DNA of 38,305 nucleotides from Paracoccaceae bacterium (GTDB lineage Bacteria > Pseudomonadota > Alphaproteobacteria > Rhodobacterales > Rhodobacteraceae). The stretch covers positions 1 to 38,305 of the forward strand of contig JAHDEX010000041.1 in assembly GCA_020628545.1 (NCBI GenBank), given 5' to 3'. The translations under genes were made by a program, and so were the position numbers. How positions within the stretch are numbered: the first letter of the stretch is position 1; the number at the start of each line of letters is the position of its first letter. The notes beneath the pieces are model-generated. The model was given only the letters and a program-made list of their open reading frames with translations. It did no database searches and was not told the DNA's origin. Positions 1-8,193 of the stretch are shown here, piece after piece.

Positions 1-198
1 GGGTCCGATCCGCTTATTACGAGCGCGTTTATGTCCATAGTCCCGAAGGACAAACTACATATACGTTCAGCCAAGGTAGATTTCAACGTGCGTCGATCAG
101 GATTAGCTGTCGGATATGTGTCAGGTTTTGCCGATTGGCTTCGGATTGGAAACGATCAATTTCACTCAAATGTGATCAAATCGCGAAATCGACTTTAG
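1..198 (+). other. Possible 3' end of an upstream gene, then a leader
   Basis: Frame 1 is open from the window edge to a TAG at 196-198, so these could be the last 65 codons of a gene that begins before the window. I do not recognise the translated residues. A second frame (frame 3) is also open through the same stretch and runs on into the next gene, so the open frame may be chance. The following bases to 285 hold no gene I can support; they form the leader of the TadE-like gene, with an AAGGA ribosome binding site just before its ATG. The stretch looks less GC-rich than the genes that follow. Confidence 0.2.
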
Positions 199-285
199 CC
201 GGACGCAAGCCTGTCCCGAAGTCGTCAGGTTGCTCATGTAGTGGTCTTATTACGGACACAAAGCGTATTGCTAAGGAACTTGATA

Positions 286-693
286 ATGAACCGGACCGCC
301 TTGGGGGGCAAAATCAGAAACTTCTGTCGCGACGACGACGGGAGTTATACAGTTGAAATCGTCATGTGGTTGCCAGCGCTGCTGGTTGCCTTCCAATTCG
401 TGACGGACGCCACCCTGGCGATGCTGACACAACAAAACTTCTACAACGTTGCACGCGATGCGTCCCGCATGGTTGCCTTGGGTCAACGCACGATCGATGA
501 AGCCGAAAGCTATATCTATACAGAGCTGGCACACGTTGAAGGGGTGACAGCCTCTGTCCTGCTCGACAACAACTTTGTGACATCATCAATCGACGCCCCG
601 ATGGAGTCGGTGACGAACATGAGCGGCTCTTTCGTTAATCGTGATCTCTCTGCCGAGGTCTCGATGTGGGTCGAAAACTTCGAAGGGTCCTGA
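286..693 (+). CDS. TadE-like pilus assembly / pseudopilin-like membrane protein
   Basis: A short protein of 135 residues with a basic N-terminus (residues 1-15), the typical DDDGSYTVE entry into a hydrophobic segment at about residues 16-45, and a small C-terminal extracytoplasmic domain. This is the architecture of TadE-like minor pseudopilins of Tad/Flp pilus systems, which are anchored in the inner membrane and act in pilus assembly or secretion. The ATG at 286 is preferred because AAGGA lies about 8 bases upstream; a GTG at 241 is in frame but has no such site. Two bases separate it from the TadG-like gene, so the two are very likely co-transcribed. The specific role in the Tad machine cannot be read from the sequence, and the rest of the locus would lie to the left of the window. 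Confidence 0.7.
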   Translation: MNRTALGGKIRNFCRDDDGSYTVEIVMWLPALLVAFQFVTDATLAMLTQQNFYNVARDASRMVALGQRTIDEAESYIYTELAHVEGVTASVLLDNNFVTSSIDAPMESVTNMSGSFVNRDLSAEVSMWVENFEGS

Positions 694-695
694 TC

Positions 696-2129
696 ATGGA
701 AAAGATGACAAAATTTCGAGCCGACGAGTCCGGAAGCGGCACCTACATTGCTGGCGGACTATTCTTTGTTGGCGCTGTGATGAGCGGCCTTGCCCTTGAT
801 GCGGTCAACGCTTTCAATGAGGCAGGCAAACTTCAGATCGCTGCGGACGCTGCCGCTCTCGCGGCTGCCGCAAATATCGACGACATTGATGTTGCGAAAG
901 CAGCGGCAATGGAAACCGTGCGACGCAACTTGGGCGATACGACCGCGATCGTTGAGTCTGACATCACCTTTGGTCATGTCGATGAGACCGATTATACCTT
1001 CGCACCGGGTGCGGACGCGGACGGCAATTATTCTGCCGTCACAGTTGATGGCTTTCGTACGCTTGAGCGCTCGTCTGAAATCAGCACGCATCTTGTGCGG
1101 TTGATCGGGTTCGATGAGTTTGAAGCGAAGCGCAAGGCCGTTGCCGGTGCCCGCATGGGTGGCGGCGGCGGTGTGTTGGCGGGCTGTGAAGACGCGTCCA
1201 TCATTTCGACTGAAGGCGTAAACACTGGCGGTGGCATCACGTTGACAGGTGCTATCTGTATTCACGGCGCGACGCACATCCAGACCGGCGGTAACGACTG
1301 GTATGGACCGGAAGTGCGGTTCTCGTCAGAGAACCTTGAAGACATCAAGATCGCTAAATACTCGCCGGGAGATTTGCCAGTAGAACAACTCATGTTCGCG
1401 CGCGAACTTGAGCCTGTGATCTTGCCTGAGATTGACAATCTTCATGCTGAAGTCTGGGCTGACGTTGCACCTGCTTGCAATTTCGATTGGAGAGGCAATC
1501 CAAACGACCCAAACAAACCGGATTTCTCCGACTTTGAAGCTGAAGGAACGTATTCCGGAACACTTCTGCCGTCATTCGTTATGAACAATGGCGTCGCGGA
1601 TGTAGTGTGCTGGGACAACCACCAGACTATTCAACCCGGCGATCTCAAGCCGTACACGATTTATGTGGCGCAAGGCAGCGTTCAGTTCTCGGGGAATGTG
1701 CAGCAGGACAACATTGCGGTGATCGGTCAGCGTCAGCTGGGCGTCGGCGGTGGCGACAATTTGGCCTTCGACCAAGTGTACTTCCTGTCCGAGACAATCA
1801 ACCTGGCTGGCAATATCAACTGGGGACCACGCGGCGATGCATGCGTGATTGATGAGTATCAGGTGTACCTCTTCGGAACTAAGAGCCTGTCCATGGGCGG
1901 CTTCAACCACGATCCGACTGTTCGCAACATTGTTGGCGTAGCCCCATCAATCTCGCTCGGCGGCAATATGTCTGCGAGCGGCATCTACCTGGAGACAGGT
2001 AAGACACTGCAACTCGGCGGTGGGGTAGACATCCACGGTTGCGGAACTCTGTACACGTCCGAGTTCGAGCTGGCAGACACGACTATTCCGGCGCCAGACG
2101 TTGCATCTGGATCATTCCTGATGCGCTAA
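696..2129 (+). CDS. TadG-like pilus assembly protein with glycine-rich repeat domain
   Basis: The 477-residue product starts with the TadE/TadG N-terminal pattern: DESGSG, one membrane segment (about residues 20-42), then an alanine-rich helix carrying AADAAALAAAA. Classical TadG proteins carry a von Willebrand A domain after this; I do not see a MIDAS DxSxS motif here. Instead the C-terminal third (about residues 325-455) holds repeated short strands of the type [IL]xL(A/G)GN or LxGGG, which suggests a beta-rich or solenoid-like surface domain. Cysteines are scattered (for example in AGCED, GAICIHG, PACNF, ACVID, HGCGT), compatible with disulfides outside the membrane. The ATG at 696 follows the TadE-like stop by two bases; an in-frame GTG at 666 lies inside the upstream gene and is less likely. 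A hairpin terminator follows the stop, so this looks like the last gene of its operon. Confidence 0.7.
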   Translation: MEKMTKFRADESGSGTYIAGGLFFVGAVMSGLALDAVNAFNEAGKLQIAADAAALAAAANIDDIDVAKAAAMETVRRNLGDTTAIVESDITFGHVDETDYTFAPGADADGNYSAVTVDGFRTLERSSEISTHLVRLIGFDEFEAKRKAVAGARMGGGGGVLAGCEDASIISTEGVNTGGGITLTGAICIHGATHIQTGGNDWYGPEVRFSSENLEDIKIAKYSPGDLPVEQLMFARELEPVILPEIDNLHAEVWADVAPACNFDWRGNPNDPNKPDFSDFEAEGTYSGTLLPSFVMNNGVADVVCWDNHQTIQPGDLKPYTIYVAQGSVQFSGNVQQDNIAVIGQRQLGVGGGDNLAFDQVYFLSETINLAGNINWGPRGDACVIDEYQVYLFGTKSLSMGGFNHDPTVRNIVGVAPSISLGGNMSASGIYLETGKTLQLGGGVDIHGCGTLYTSEFELADTTIPAPDVASGSFLMR

Positions 2130-2150
2130 CGGCTCCAAGAATTGATACCC

Positions 2151-2188
2151 AACGCGGCGGTGGAGAAATTCACCGCCGCGTTTGCGTT
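2151..2188 (+). terminator. Strong hairpin after the TadG-like gene
   Basis: A perfect 12-bp inverted repeat, AACGCGGCGGTG (2151-2162) and CACCGCCGCGTT (2171-2182), encloses an 8-base loop and is followed by TTGCGTTTC. It sits 22 bases after the TadG-like stop codon. The T-run is broken, but stem length and position support intrinsic termination of the pilus operon before the antiporter gene. Confidence 0.8.
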
Positions 2189-2257
2189 TCCAGATGCTTT
2201 GGTGAAGTGTCGTTACGGAAGGCTGCCGAAGACCGGCAAGCGCCACGGGGGACGACC

Positions 2258-4213
2258 ATGACCGATTTTCTCGCACTTGCATTTGTCTTTCTCGTTGCAG
2301 GTGTCGCCGCGGTGCCGATTGCTACGCGTTTGGGGCTTGGCTCTGTCCTTGGCTACCTGATTGCGGGGATCGTGATTTCGCCGGTCCTTGCCCTGCTGAA
2401 TGTCGATGTCATCTCGATCCAGCACTTCGCCGAGTTTGGCGTGGTGATGATGCTTTTCCTTGTTGGGCTGGAACTGGAACCAAAATTGCTTTGGGGCATG
2501 CGGGCGCAACTGCTGGGGCTCGGTGGCGGGCAAGTCGTGATCACAGCGGCGGCCGTGACGGGAATTTGCATGCTGTTTGGGGTGCCCTGGTCAATTGCCG
2601 TGGCAATCGGGCTTGTGCTTGCATTAAGTTCCACAGCTATCGTTCTGCAAACACTGAATGAAAAGGGCTTGATGAAGTCCGACGGTGGGCAGGGCAGCTT
2701 TTCTGTGCTGCTGTTCCAGGACATCGCCGTCATCCCAATGCTCGCCTTGATCCCACTTCTCGCTGCACCTGATCTGATGGACTTCGGTGCGAGCGCTGTC
2801 GAACATGCGAGCGACGCGGCGCATGGTGCCGATGGTCATGGCGATGCGCACGGTGATGACCACGAGGACCATGGATCAGGCATGAGCCTCGTCGACGGTC
2901 TGAACGGCTGGCAGACGGCATTGGTCACCATTGGTGCAATTGCCGCCGTAATCCTCGGTGGATCCTATCTGACGCGTCCGCTCTTCAGGTTCATCTCTGC
3001 TGCCAACCTGCGCGAGCTTTTTACCGCCACGGCGCTGATGATGGTCGTGGGGATTGCTTTGCTGATGTCGCTTGTGGGTTTGTCCGCCGCACTTGGCACC
3101 TTCCTTGCAGGTGTTGTGCTCGCCAACAGCGAATATCGTCATGAGTTGGAATCAGACATTGACCCGTTCAAGGGCCTTCTTCTTGGCGTTTTCTTCATGA
3201 CCGTCGGGGCGGGGATCAACTTTGGCCTCTTGTTTGAAAATCTGTTTTTCATTCTGGCGGCCACTTTGGGTCTGATTTCGCTGAAGGCCGGGATCATCTA
3301 TGTCCTGGCGACGCTTTTCGGTTTGCGGGGCACGGACCGCTGGCTTGCTGCGCTGGGACTGGCGCAGGCCGGGGAATTTGGTTTTGTGCTGTTGTCGTTT
3401 ACCGTCGCAAACGAAGTGATCCCCGCAGCGGTGTCGGACCAGCTCCTCCTCATTGTGGCGCTGTCAATGCTTCTGACACCCGCATTGTTCATCCTCTACG
3501 ACAAGGTCATCGCGCCGAAATACAGCGAAGACCAAGAGCGTGAGGCCGATGAAATGCCGGATCACGAAGGCCACATTATCATCGCGGGACGTGGACGAGT
3601 TGGGAATATTGTTGAGCGTATGCTGACAGCCGCGGGCTTTCAAACGACGGTCATCGACTATTCCGCGAAACAGCTGGAAAACATGCGCGCCTTTGGCTTC
3701 CACACCTATTACGGCGACGCAACCCGGCCTGATCTGCTCGCTGCGGCTGGCATTGCCGAAGCACGGATGATTGTCATCGCGATTGATGGGAAGGATCAGA
3801 TCACCGAACTCGTCCGCTATATCCACAACACCTATCCGCACGTGCATATCATCGCACGCGCTGTCGACCGTCCGCATGTTTATGACCTGTGGTGGGCTGG
3901 CTGCCGCGATATCATCCGGGAAACCTTTGACAGTTCTGTCCGTATGGGGCGATCTGCTTTTGAGGCGCTGGGGATCAAGAAACATCACGCCGAGAAGATG
4001 CGCGACGCCTTTGTCGAAACTGATCGCGAGGCAATGGTTTCCGTGGCTGATGTTTACAAGCCTGATGTGCCAGTGCTGGAGAACGAAGAGTACATGAGTT
4101 TCGTACGCGAGAAACTTCCCGAGTGGGAAAGGATCATGAACGAAAAGATGCGCGCGATCCGTGCTGAAGATCTCCCAGCGGACACGTCAGATGTTGAGAA
4201 GCAAAGCGGGTAG
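2258..4213 (+). CDS. Kef-type monovalent cation:proton antiporter (CPA2) with TrkA-N domain
   Basis: A 651-residue integral membrane antiporter. The N-terminal ~430 residues form the Na+/H+ exchanger fold, with the CPA2 marks LGYLIAG, FLVGLELEP and a LFQDIAV segment. A TrkA-N/RCK-like nucleotide-binding domain follows, with HIIIAGRGRVG as the Rossmann loop and YGDATRPDLL downstream. The family exports K+ (or Na+) in exchange for protons, gated in KefB/KefC by glutathione adducts. Residues ~182-207, between two membrane segments, form an unusual histidine/aspartate-rich loop (HGADGHGDAHGDDHEDHG). The ATG at 2258 is chosen because GGGGGA lies 6-11 bases upstream and the first membrane helix begins at once. 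The gene ends inside the 3' end of the opposing DUF4345 gene, overlapping it by 27 bp. Assignment to KefB versus KefC is not possible from sequence alone. Confidence 0.9.
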   Translation: MTDFLALAFVFLVAGVAAVPIATRLGLGSVLGYLIAGIVISPVLALLNVDVISIQHFAEFGVVMMLFLVGLELEPKLLWGMRAQLLGLGGGQVVITAAAVTGICMLFGVPWSIAVAIGLVLALSSTAIVLQTLNEKGLMKSDGGQGSFSVLLFQDIAVIPMLALIPLLAAPDLMDFGASAVEHASDAAHGADGHGDAHGDDHEDHGSGMSLVDGLNGWQTALVTIGAIAAVILGGSYLTRPLFRFISAANLRELFTATALMMVVGIALLMSLVGLSAALGTFLAGVVLANSEYRHELESDIDPFKGLLLGVFFMTVGAGINFGLLFENLFFILAATLGLISLKAGIIYVLATLFGLRGTDRWLAALGLAQAGEFGFVLLSFTVANEVIPAAVSDQLLLIVALSMLLTPALFILYDKVIAPKYSEDQEREADEMPDHEGHIIIAGRGRVGNIVERMLTAAGFQTTVIDYSAKQLENMRAFGFHTYYGDATRPDLLAAAGIAEARMIVIAIDGKDQITELVRYIHNTYPHVHIIARAVDRPHVYDLWWAGCRDIIRETFDSSVRMGRSAFEALGIKKHHAEKMRDAFVETDREAMVSVADVYKPDVPVLENEEYMSFVREKLPEWERIMNEKMRAIRAEDLPADTSDVEKQSG

Positions 4214-4531
4214 CCCCACACCCGCCTCGACCGCGAAATAGATCCACTTTTTCCGCGTGCCGCCATCCAGGAGGCAAGATGTCAGCCGCCCAACCGCAGC
4301 GCCGGTCCAGCAAAAACCAAGCATCGCATAGGCGGCGGGTGTACCGATCAGCAACGCGCCGACCCCCATGCCAACGAACAAACAACCGGCAGAAGCGCGC
4401 ACCTCTGACATGCCCATCGTGTCTTTGACCCCGTCAAGGTTCAGCGCACCCATGGTGTACTTTGGGGCAAGCCAGCCAAAGCAGCCCAAACCGATGCTGG
4501 CGATCGCAAAAAGAATGTTGAGAATATCCAT
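4187..4531 (-). CDS. DUF4345-like small integral membrane protein
   Basis: A 114-residue protein with four probable membrane segments (about residues 3-22, 45-65, 68-85 and 96-113). The pattern GCFGWLAPKYTMG followed by ASAGCLFVGMGVGALLIG resembles DUF4345-type membrane proteins, whose function is unknown. The ATG at 4531 is preceded on the minus strand by GGAAGGAAG-type purines, a good ribosome binding site. Its 3' end overlaps the end of the antiporter gene by 27 bp on the opposite strand, so the two convergent transcripts must overlap. It is monocistronic: the gene downstream on the same strand is absent, and the one upstream is divergent. Confidence 0.65.
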   Translation of the reverse strand: MDILNILFAIASIGLGCFGWLAPKYTMGALNLDGVKDTMGMSEVRASAGCLFVGMGVGALLIGTPAAYAMLGFCWTGAAVGRLTSCLLDGGTRKKWIYFAVEAGVGLPALLLNI

Positions 4532-4645
4532 GTCAGCTTCCTTCCGTTCAGGGGGAGTTAGGGCATTGATGCATTAACGCAATGGCGCTTGTGTTTTGCG
4601 TTTGAACTTTGCCGTGACATGATGCGGGCAGACGCGGGGGAACAC

Positions 4646-5926
4646 ATGCTCAAGGACAGATACGGATCACCTTTATCGACAACGTCGCAGACGGCGTGCG
4701 AGGCCTACATGCTGGGCGTTGATCGGTTTCTTGCAGCCGACGATGATGTCGAAACCCCGTTCCGAGAGGCGATTGCAGCGGATGATCAATTTGCAATGGC
4801 TCATATCGGCCTTGCCCGCATCCACCAACTCTGCGGGCGCGGGGCGGCGGCGCGCGCAGCATTAACAGATGCGCGTGAACGCCTGAAGGGTGTCACCGAC
4901 CGCGAAGCCACGCAGGTCGCATTGATGGGTGAGATGATTGAGGGCCGCGCGCCACAGGCCTATCCACGCATTCGCGCTTATGTCGCGCAAAACCCGACGG
5001 ACGTGATGTTGGCGCAGACCTGCACAAGTGTGTTTGGCCTCATCGGGTTTTCGGGCCAGGCAGGTCGCGAAGCAGAGCAGCTTGCTTACACGACAATGCT
5101 CGCGCCGCACTACGGCGATGACTGGTGGTTTTTGTGTCAGCATGCCTTCGCTCAGATGGAGGCAGGTCAGACAGGGCCCGCCGCCGCAAACATCGAACGG
5201 GCGATTGCGTTGAACCCAACCTCTGCGCATAGCGCCCATGTACGAGCGCATCTTTACTACGAGACCGGTGAAAGCGAGGCGGGGCTGGCCTACATTCAGG
5301 ATTTCTGGGCAAGCTATCCGGAAACTGCCTATATGCATTGCCACATCAGCTGGCACGTTGCGCTATGGGCGCTGGAGCAGGGTCATCTTGATCAGATGTG
5401 GCAGATCTTTGATACGGCCGTTGCACCGACCCGGTCGCCTGCGCCACCGCTGAATGTCCTCACGGATAGCGTCGCGCTCTTGTTTCGTGCGGCAGCCGCA
5501 GGGATCGCGATCCCTGAGGCGCGATGGCAGCAGGTCAGTGATTATGCACACCGCATCTTTCCACAGACCGGCCTTGCCTTTGCTGATGTGCACGCCGCGC
5601 TGGCGCATGCGATGGCCGGAGAAGCCGCGCGCCTTGCGACCGTGATAACTGACGCAAAAGGTGCCGCGGGGCCAGTCGTCCGTCAGTTGGCACAAGCTTT
5701 TGAGGCTTTGGCAGGCGATGAACCGGACAAGGCAATTACCCAGTTCAGCCAGGTTATGGCTGAACACGAAAGGATCGGCGGCAGTCGTGCGCAGCGGGAT
5801 ATCATCGAAATCAGTCTGGCAAGCGCGCTTCTCAAGTCAGGCAAAGCGGAAGAGGCGCGACGCACCCTTGCGATGCGGCGGCCCCATATCGCGCAAGACC
5901 ACCTCGTCGCGGGTGTGACGCACTAA
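4646..5926 (+). CDS. Tetratricopeptide repeat protein, TTC38-like
   Basis: About 426 residues, all helical in character and rich in alanine, with recurring TPR-like blocks such as AHIGLARIHQLCGRGAAA, NIERAIALNPTSAHSAHVR and the C-terminal AFEALAGDEPDKAITQFS. Length, the single continuous superhelix and the internal HCHISWHVALWALEQG segment match bacterial members of the TPR protein 38 family, which has no established bacterial function. No signal peptide or membrane segment is seen, so it is probably cytoplasmic. The ATG at 4646 follows GCGGGGGAACAC, a good Shine-Dalgarno site; upstream in-frame starts (TTG 4589, ATG 4619/4622) lack one. It ends one base before the end of the opposing DUF3179 gene. 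Confidence 0.7.
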   Translation: MLKDRYGSPLSTTSQTACEAYMLGVDRFLAADDDVETPFREAIAADDQFAMAHIGLARIHQLCGRGAAARAALTDARERLKGVTDREATQVALMGEMIEGRAPQAYPRIRAYVAQNPTDVMLAQTCTSVFGLIGFSGQAGREAEQLAYTTMLAPHYGDDWWFLCQHAFAQMEAGQTGPAAANIERAIALNPTSAHSAHVRAHLYYETGESEAGLAYIQDFWASYPETAYMHCHISWHVALWALEQGHLDQMWQIFDTAVAPTRSPAPPLNVLTDSVALLFRAAAAGIAIPEARWQQVSDYAHRIFPQTGLAFADVHAALAHAMAGEAARLATVITDAKGAAGPVVRQLAQAFEALAGDEPDKAITQFSQVMAEHERIGGSRAQRDIIEISLASALLKSGKAEEARRTLAMRRPHIAQDHLVAGVTH

Positions 5927-5927
5927 G

Positions 5928-7298
5928 CTACATCGGCCAAAGCGCAGTCTCCGGGTAGAACTGTGACCATGCAAACCAGAATGCTTCATGACTGCCAATG
6001 TCTGACCCGTCTGCGCCCACGGCACGAATGCCCCCGGCATCCAGTTCCAGGCGCACGTTTTCAAATGTGATTTCTTTGCCATCGCGCAGTGCGAGGAGCG
6101 CTTGGCTCCGCTGAAAGGCAATGGGCTGGCCCGAGGCAGTGATTGCACCGATGACATCCTCATGCACGGACAGCCGTGGGTCGACATCGCCCACTGGAAA
6201 GATCGGCCCGTTGGCATCGCGGGTGTTGCGGAAGTCGGGCTTGCGGCCCAGAGCATAGCGTTCCAGAAGAACTGTCGTCTCCGGATGCGCTTCTTTCCAC
6301 GTTCCCCAATCCGTTGTGATGACAGTGGCTTGCTCCAGTTGAATGCCTGCCTGCGCAAGCGGACCGGTCAGCGCTGTGCCCAGGAATGTATCAAAGACGG
6401 AATAGGTGTTGAGATCGTACATCACCTTGTTGGAACGGCTCAGCAGGCCGGACGTGCGCAAGATCGGGCGCTGAATGCCAGCAGGCATGTTGTCGGTGAA
6501 AAAGGCCTGCGCCGCGCCGCACAACGTGCAATATGGGATGCCAAGGTCGCGGCCACCCAAGGTATCGTTTACCATTTCTCGGACTTCCATGATCTGACGC
6601 GGATAAGCACGGTATGCGCCATTCACCTCAACGCCGAAGACGATGTCATCGTCCGAGAGCCATGTCGCTTCGGACGCGCTGGAAACGGATGGATTGTCCG
6701 CCGCGGGAATGCAATTGCAGGGTTCGTCGGTCGCGTCATAGATCCGGTCATCGATCAGAACACCGCCCCATGACACAAGACGCCAGTCAACATCACCTTC
6801 AACAAAAAGACGGTCCCAGCCCGGAACGATTGTTGTGAAGATCTGCCGTTTCACATCCAGATAGCCCGGTGGGGCAGGGACATCCCACGCAATCAGATGG
6901 TCGGTTATGTCGCCCCATGGGTTCCGCGTGTTCAGGTCTTTCCCAAGCAGGTCAGATGCCACACCGCTCAGGATGCCATTAAACTCTCTGCTTTGGATAA
7001 AGCGCAATAGATCGCTCACGATCCAAGCAATGCGCGGATCTCCAGAGGCGGAAACAGTCTCCAACGCAGCTTCCTGCGGATCGCCCCAGCGCGAGTCGAC
7101 AACGCTATCAACGAAGGCCGTTTGAATGGCGGATTCCAATTCGGGCGACAGCGGGCCGTCTGGGATTGGCGGCGGCGCCCCGAACTCCTCTACGACATAG
7201 TCTGGCAAGGAACTGTCTTGCGCGGCGCCAAGTGTCGGCAGCAAAAACAGCAGTCCAAGCAGCGTTGAGAGAATGAGACGGAGAGCGTGGTTCGCCAT
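5928..7298 (-). CDS. Secreted DUF3179-domain protein
   Basis: The 456-residue product begins with a clear signal peptide (basic MANHALR, hydrophobic LLGLLFLLP, cleavage near GAAQD), so it is exported. The body contains the DUF3179 hallmarks: AYPRQIM, a conserved cysteine pair in IPYCTLCGAAQAFF, and a later TDWGTWKEAHPET. A second cysteine pair lies in EPCNCIPAAD. The family's biochemical role is unknown. The ATG at 7298 follows GAAAGGTG on the minus strand; an in-frame ATG at 7334 has no ribosome binding site. It lies 93 bp downstream of the GntR regulator gene on the same strand and might be co-transcribed with it, and its stop is one base from the stop of the TPR gene. Confidence 0.85.
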   Translation of the reverse strand: MANHALRLILSTLLGLLFLLPTLGAAQDSSLPDYVVEEFGAPPPIPDGPLSPELESAIQTAFVDSVVDSRWGDPQEAALETVSASGDPRIAWIVSDLLRFIQSREFNGILSGVASDLLGKDLNTRNPWGDITDHLIAWDVPAPPGYLDVKRQIFTTIVPGWDRLFVEGDVDWRLVSWGGVLIDDRIYDATDEPCNCIPAADNPSVSSASEATWLSDDDIVFGVEVNGAYRAYPRQIMEVREMVNDTLGGRDLGIPYCTLCGAAQAFFTDNMPAGIQRPILRTSGLLSRSNKVMYDLNTYSVFDTFLGTALTGPLAQAGIQLEQATVITTDWGTWKEAHPETTVLLERYALGRKPDFRNTRDANGPIFPVGDVDPRLSVHEDVIGAITASGQPIAFQRSQALLALRDGKEITFENVRLELDAGGIRAVGADGSDIGSHEAFWFAWSQFYPETALWPM

Positions 7299-7391
7299 GG
7301 CAGCACCTTTCAAGGACACAGGTTGCAGCACCATAGGGGCAACGCGCGGCGCTGCCGTTCACGTTTCCATCAGTTTGTGTGATCCCGCGCG

Positions 7392-8126
7392 CTACGTTTT
7401 CTTCGCGGCGCGTTCTGCAAAAACACTTTCCGCAAGGCTTTGCGTATAGTCTGCGAGTTCCGCAAGGAGTGTATCGGCACTCTGCGCCTCATGCGCGTCA
7501 ATCGCGTCCGCAATGCGGTTATGCAGGTCAATGATCTTGGCGCGATCGCGGGCCGAAAAGGTAATCATGTTCATCAGCGGCTGCATCGCCTCGACAGCGC
7601 CGGCAAGCTGATACGACAGAACCGGGTTTCCGGCTGCATCAACGAGGGCCCGGTGAAACGCAACATCGGATGCGCAGAACGCCTCATCCGTCAGGCCCGG
7701 CTGGGCCTGCCTGTGAGCCTCCGCGCGCATTGTCGCCAGATGATCTGGACTGCGGCGCGTGGCGGCAAGCGGTGCGCAGGCGCGTTCCAGCGCATAACGC
7801 GCTTCGCAGGCGGTGCGGAAACTGACCGCGTTCATCGACAAAAGGAGCGTCGACGTTGTTATTTGTTGCCCGTATGCATCTTCGAACTTCAGGCGATTTA
7901 CAAAAGCCCCGCCCGTTGCACCCCGTTGCGTGCGGATCAGCGACTGCGCCGCAAGGCGTTTGAGCGCCTCGCGTACCGTAGGCCTTGAGACGTTGAATTG
8001 TTCGGCTAATTCAGATTCAGACGGGAGACGCTTATCCACTGGCAGATCACCCGAAACGATCGCATCGCGGATGGCGGAGGCGATCTGGGCCGACAAATCT
8101 TTGGCGCTATCTGGATCAATTTTCAT
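7392..8126 (-). CDS. GntR-family regulator, FadR/FCD subfamily; candidate regulator of the DMSP operon
   Basis: A 244-residue transcription factor. Residues ~8-72 form a winged helix with the GntR signature LPSESELAEQFNVSRPTVREAL; the rest is an all-helical FCD effector domain with DVAFHRALVDAAGN and LHNRIADAI supplying the usual Asp and His metal ligands. FCD regulators bind small organic acids. It is divergent from the operon containing dmdA and acuI, and a GntR regulator (DmdR) is known next to dmdA-acuI in Ruegeria pomeroyi, so control of this operon by acrylate or a related acid is a fair inference, though orthology is unproven. The only ATG (8126) directly abuts the inverted repeat at 8128-8151 and has no Shine-Dalgarno site, so the mRNA may be leaderless or poorly translated. 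Autorepression is likely. Confidence 0.85.
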   Translation of the reverse strand: MKIDPDSAKDLSAQIASAIRDAIVSGDLPVDKRLPSESELAEQFNVSRPTVREALKRLAAQSLIRTQRGATGGAFVNRLKFEDAYGQQITTSTLLLSMNAVSFRTACEARYALERACAPLAATRRSPDHLATMRAEAHRQAQPGLTDEAFCASDVAFHRALVDAAGNPVLSYQLAGAVEAMQPLMNMITFSARDRAKIIDLHNRIADAIDAHEAQSADTLLAELADYTQSLAESVFAERAAKKT

Positions 8127-8157
8127 TTGTCAGACAATTAACCGTCTGACATATGAT
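8127..8157. promoter_or_regulatory. Inverted-repeat operator and candidate promoter for the DUF2182-dmdA-acuI operon
   Basis: A perfect repeat TGTCAGAC (8128-8135) - 8 bases - GTCTGACA (8144-8151) lies between the divergent GntR gene and the DUF2182 gene. On the plus strand TTGTCA (8127-8132) resembles a -35 box and TATGAT (8152-8157) a -10 box, with a long 19-base spacer filled by the repeat. A bound repressor would therefore block the plus-strand promoter, and it also touches the start codon of its own gene. The repeat is seen directly; its use as the GntR site is inferred from position and symmetry. Confidence 0.65.
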
Positions 8158-8193
8158 TTGGCAACCAGTGAGTCGTACGGGAGGACGGCAATC

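Noticed and set aside
135-356. Open frame overlapping the start of the TadE-like gene
   Set aside because: It overlaps the TadE-like gene in another frame, ends within its first membrane region, and its residues show no family pattern; the TadE-like frame has a ribosome binding site and clear architecture.
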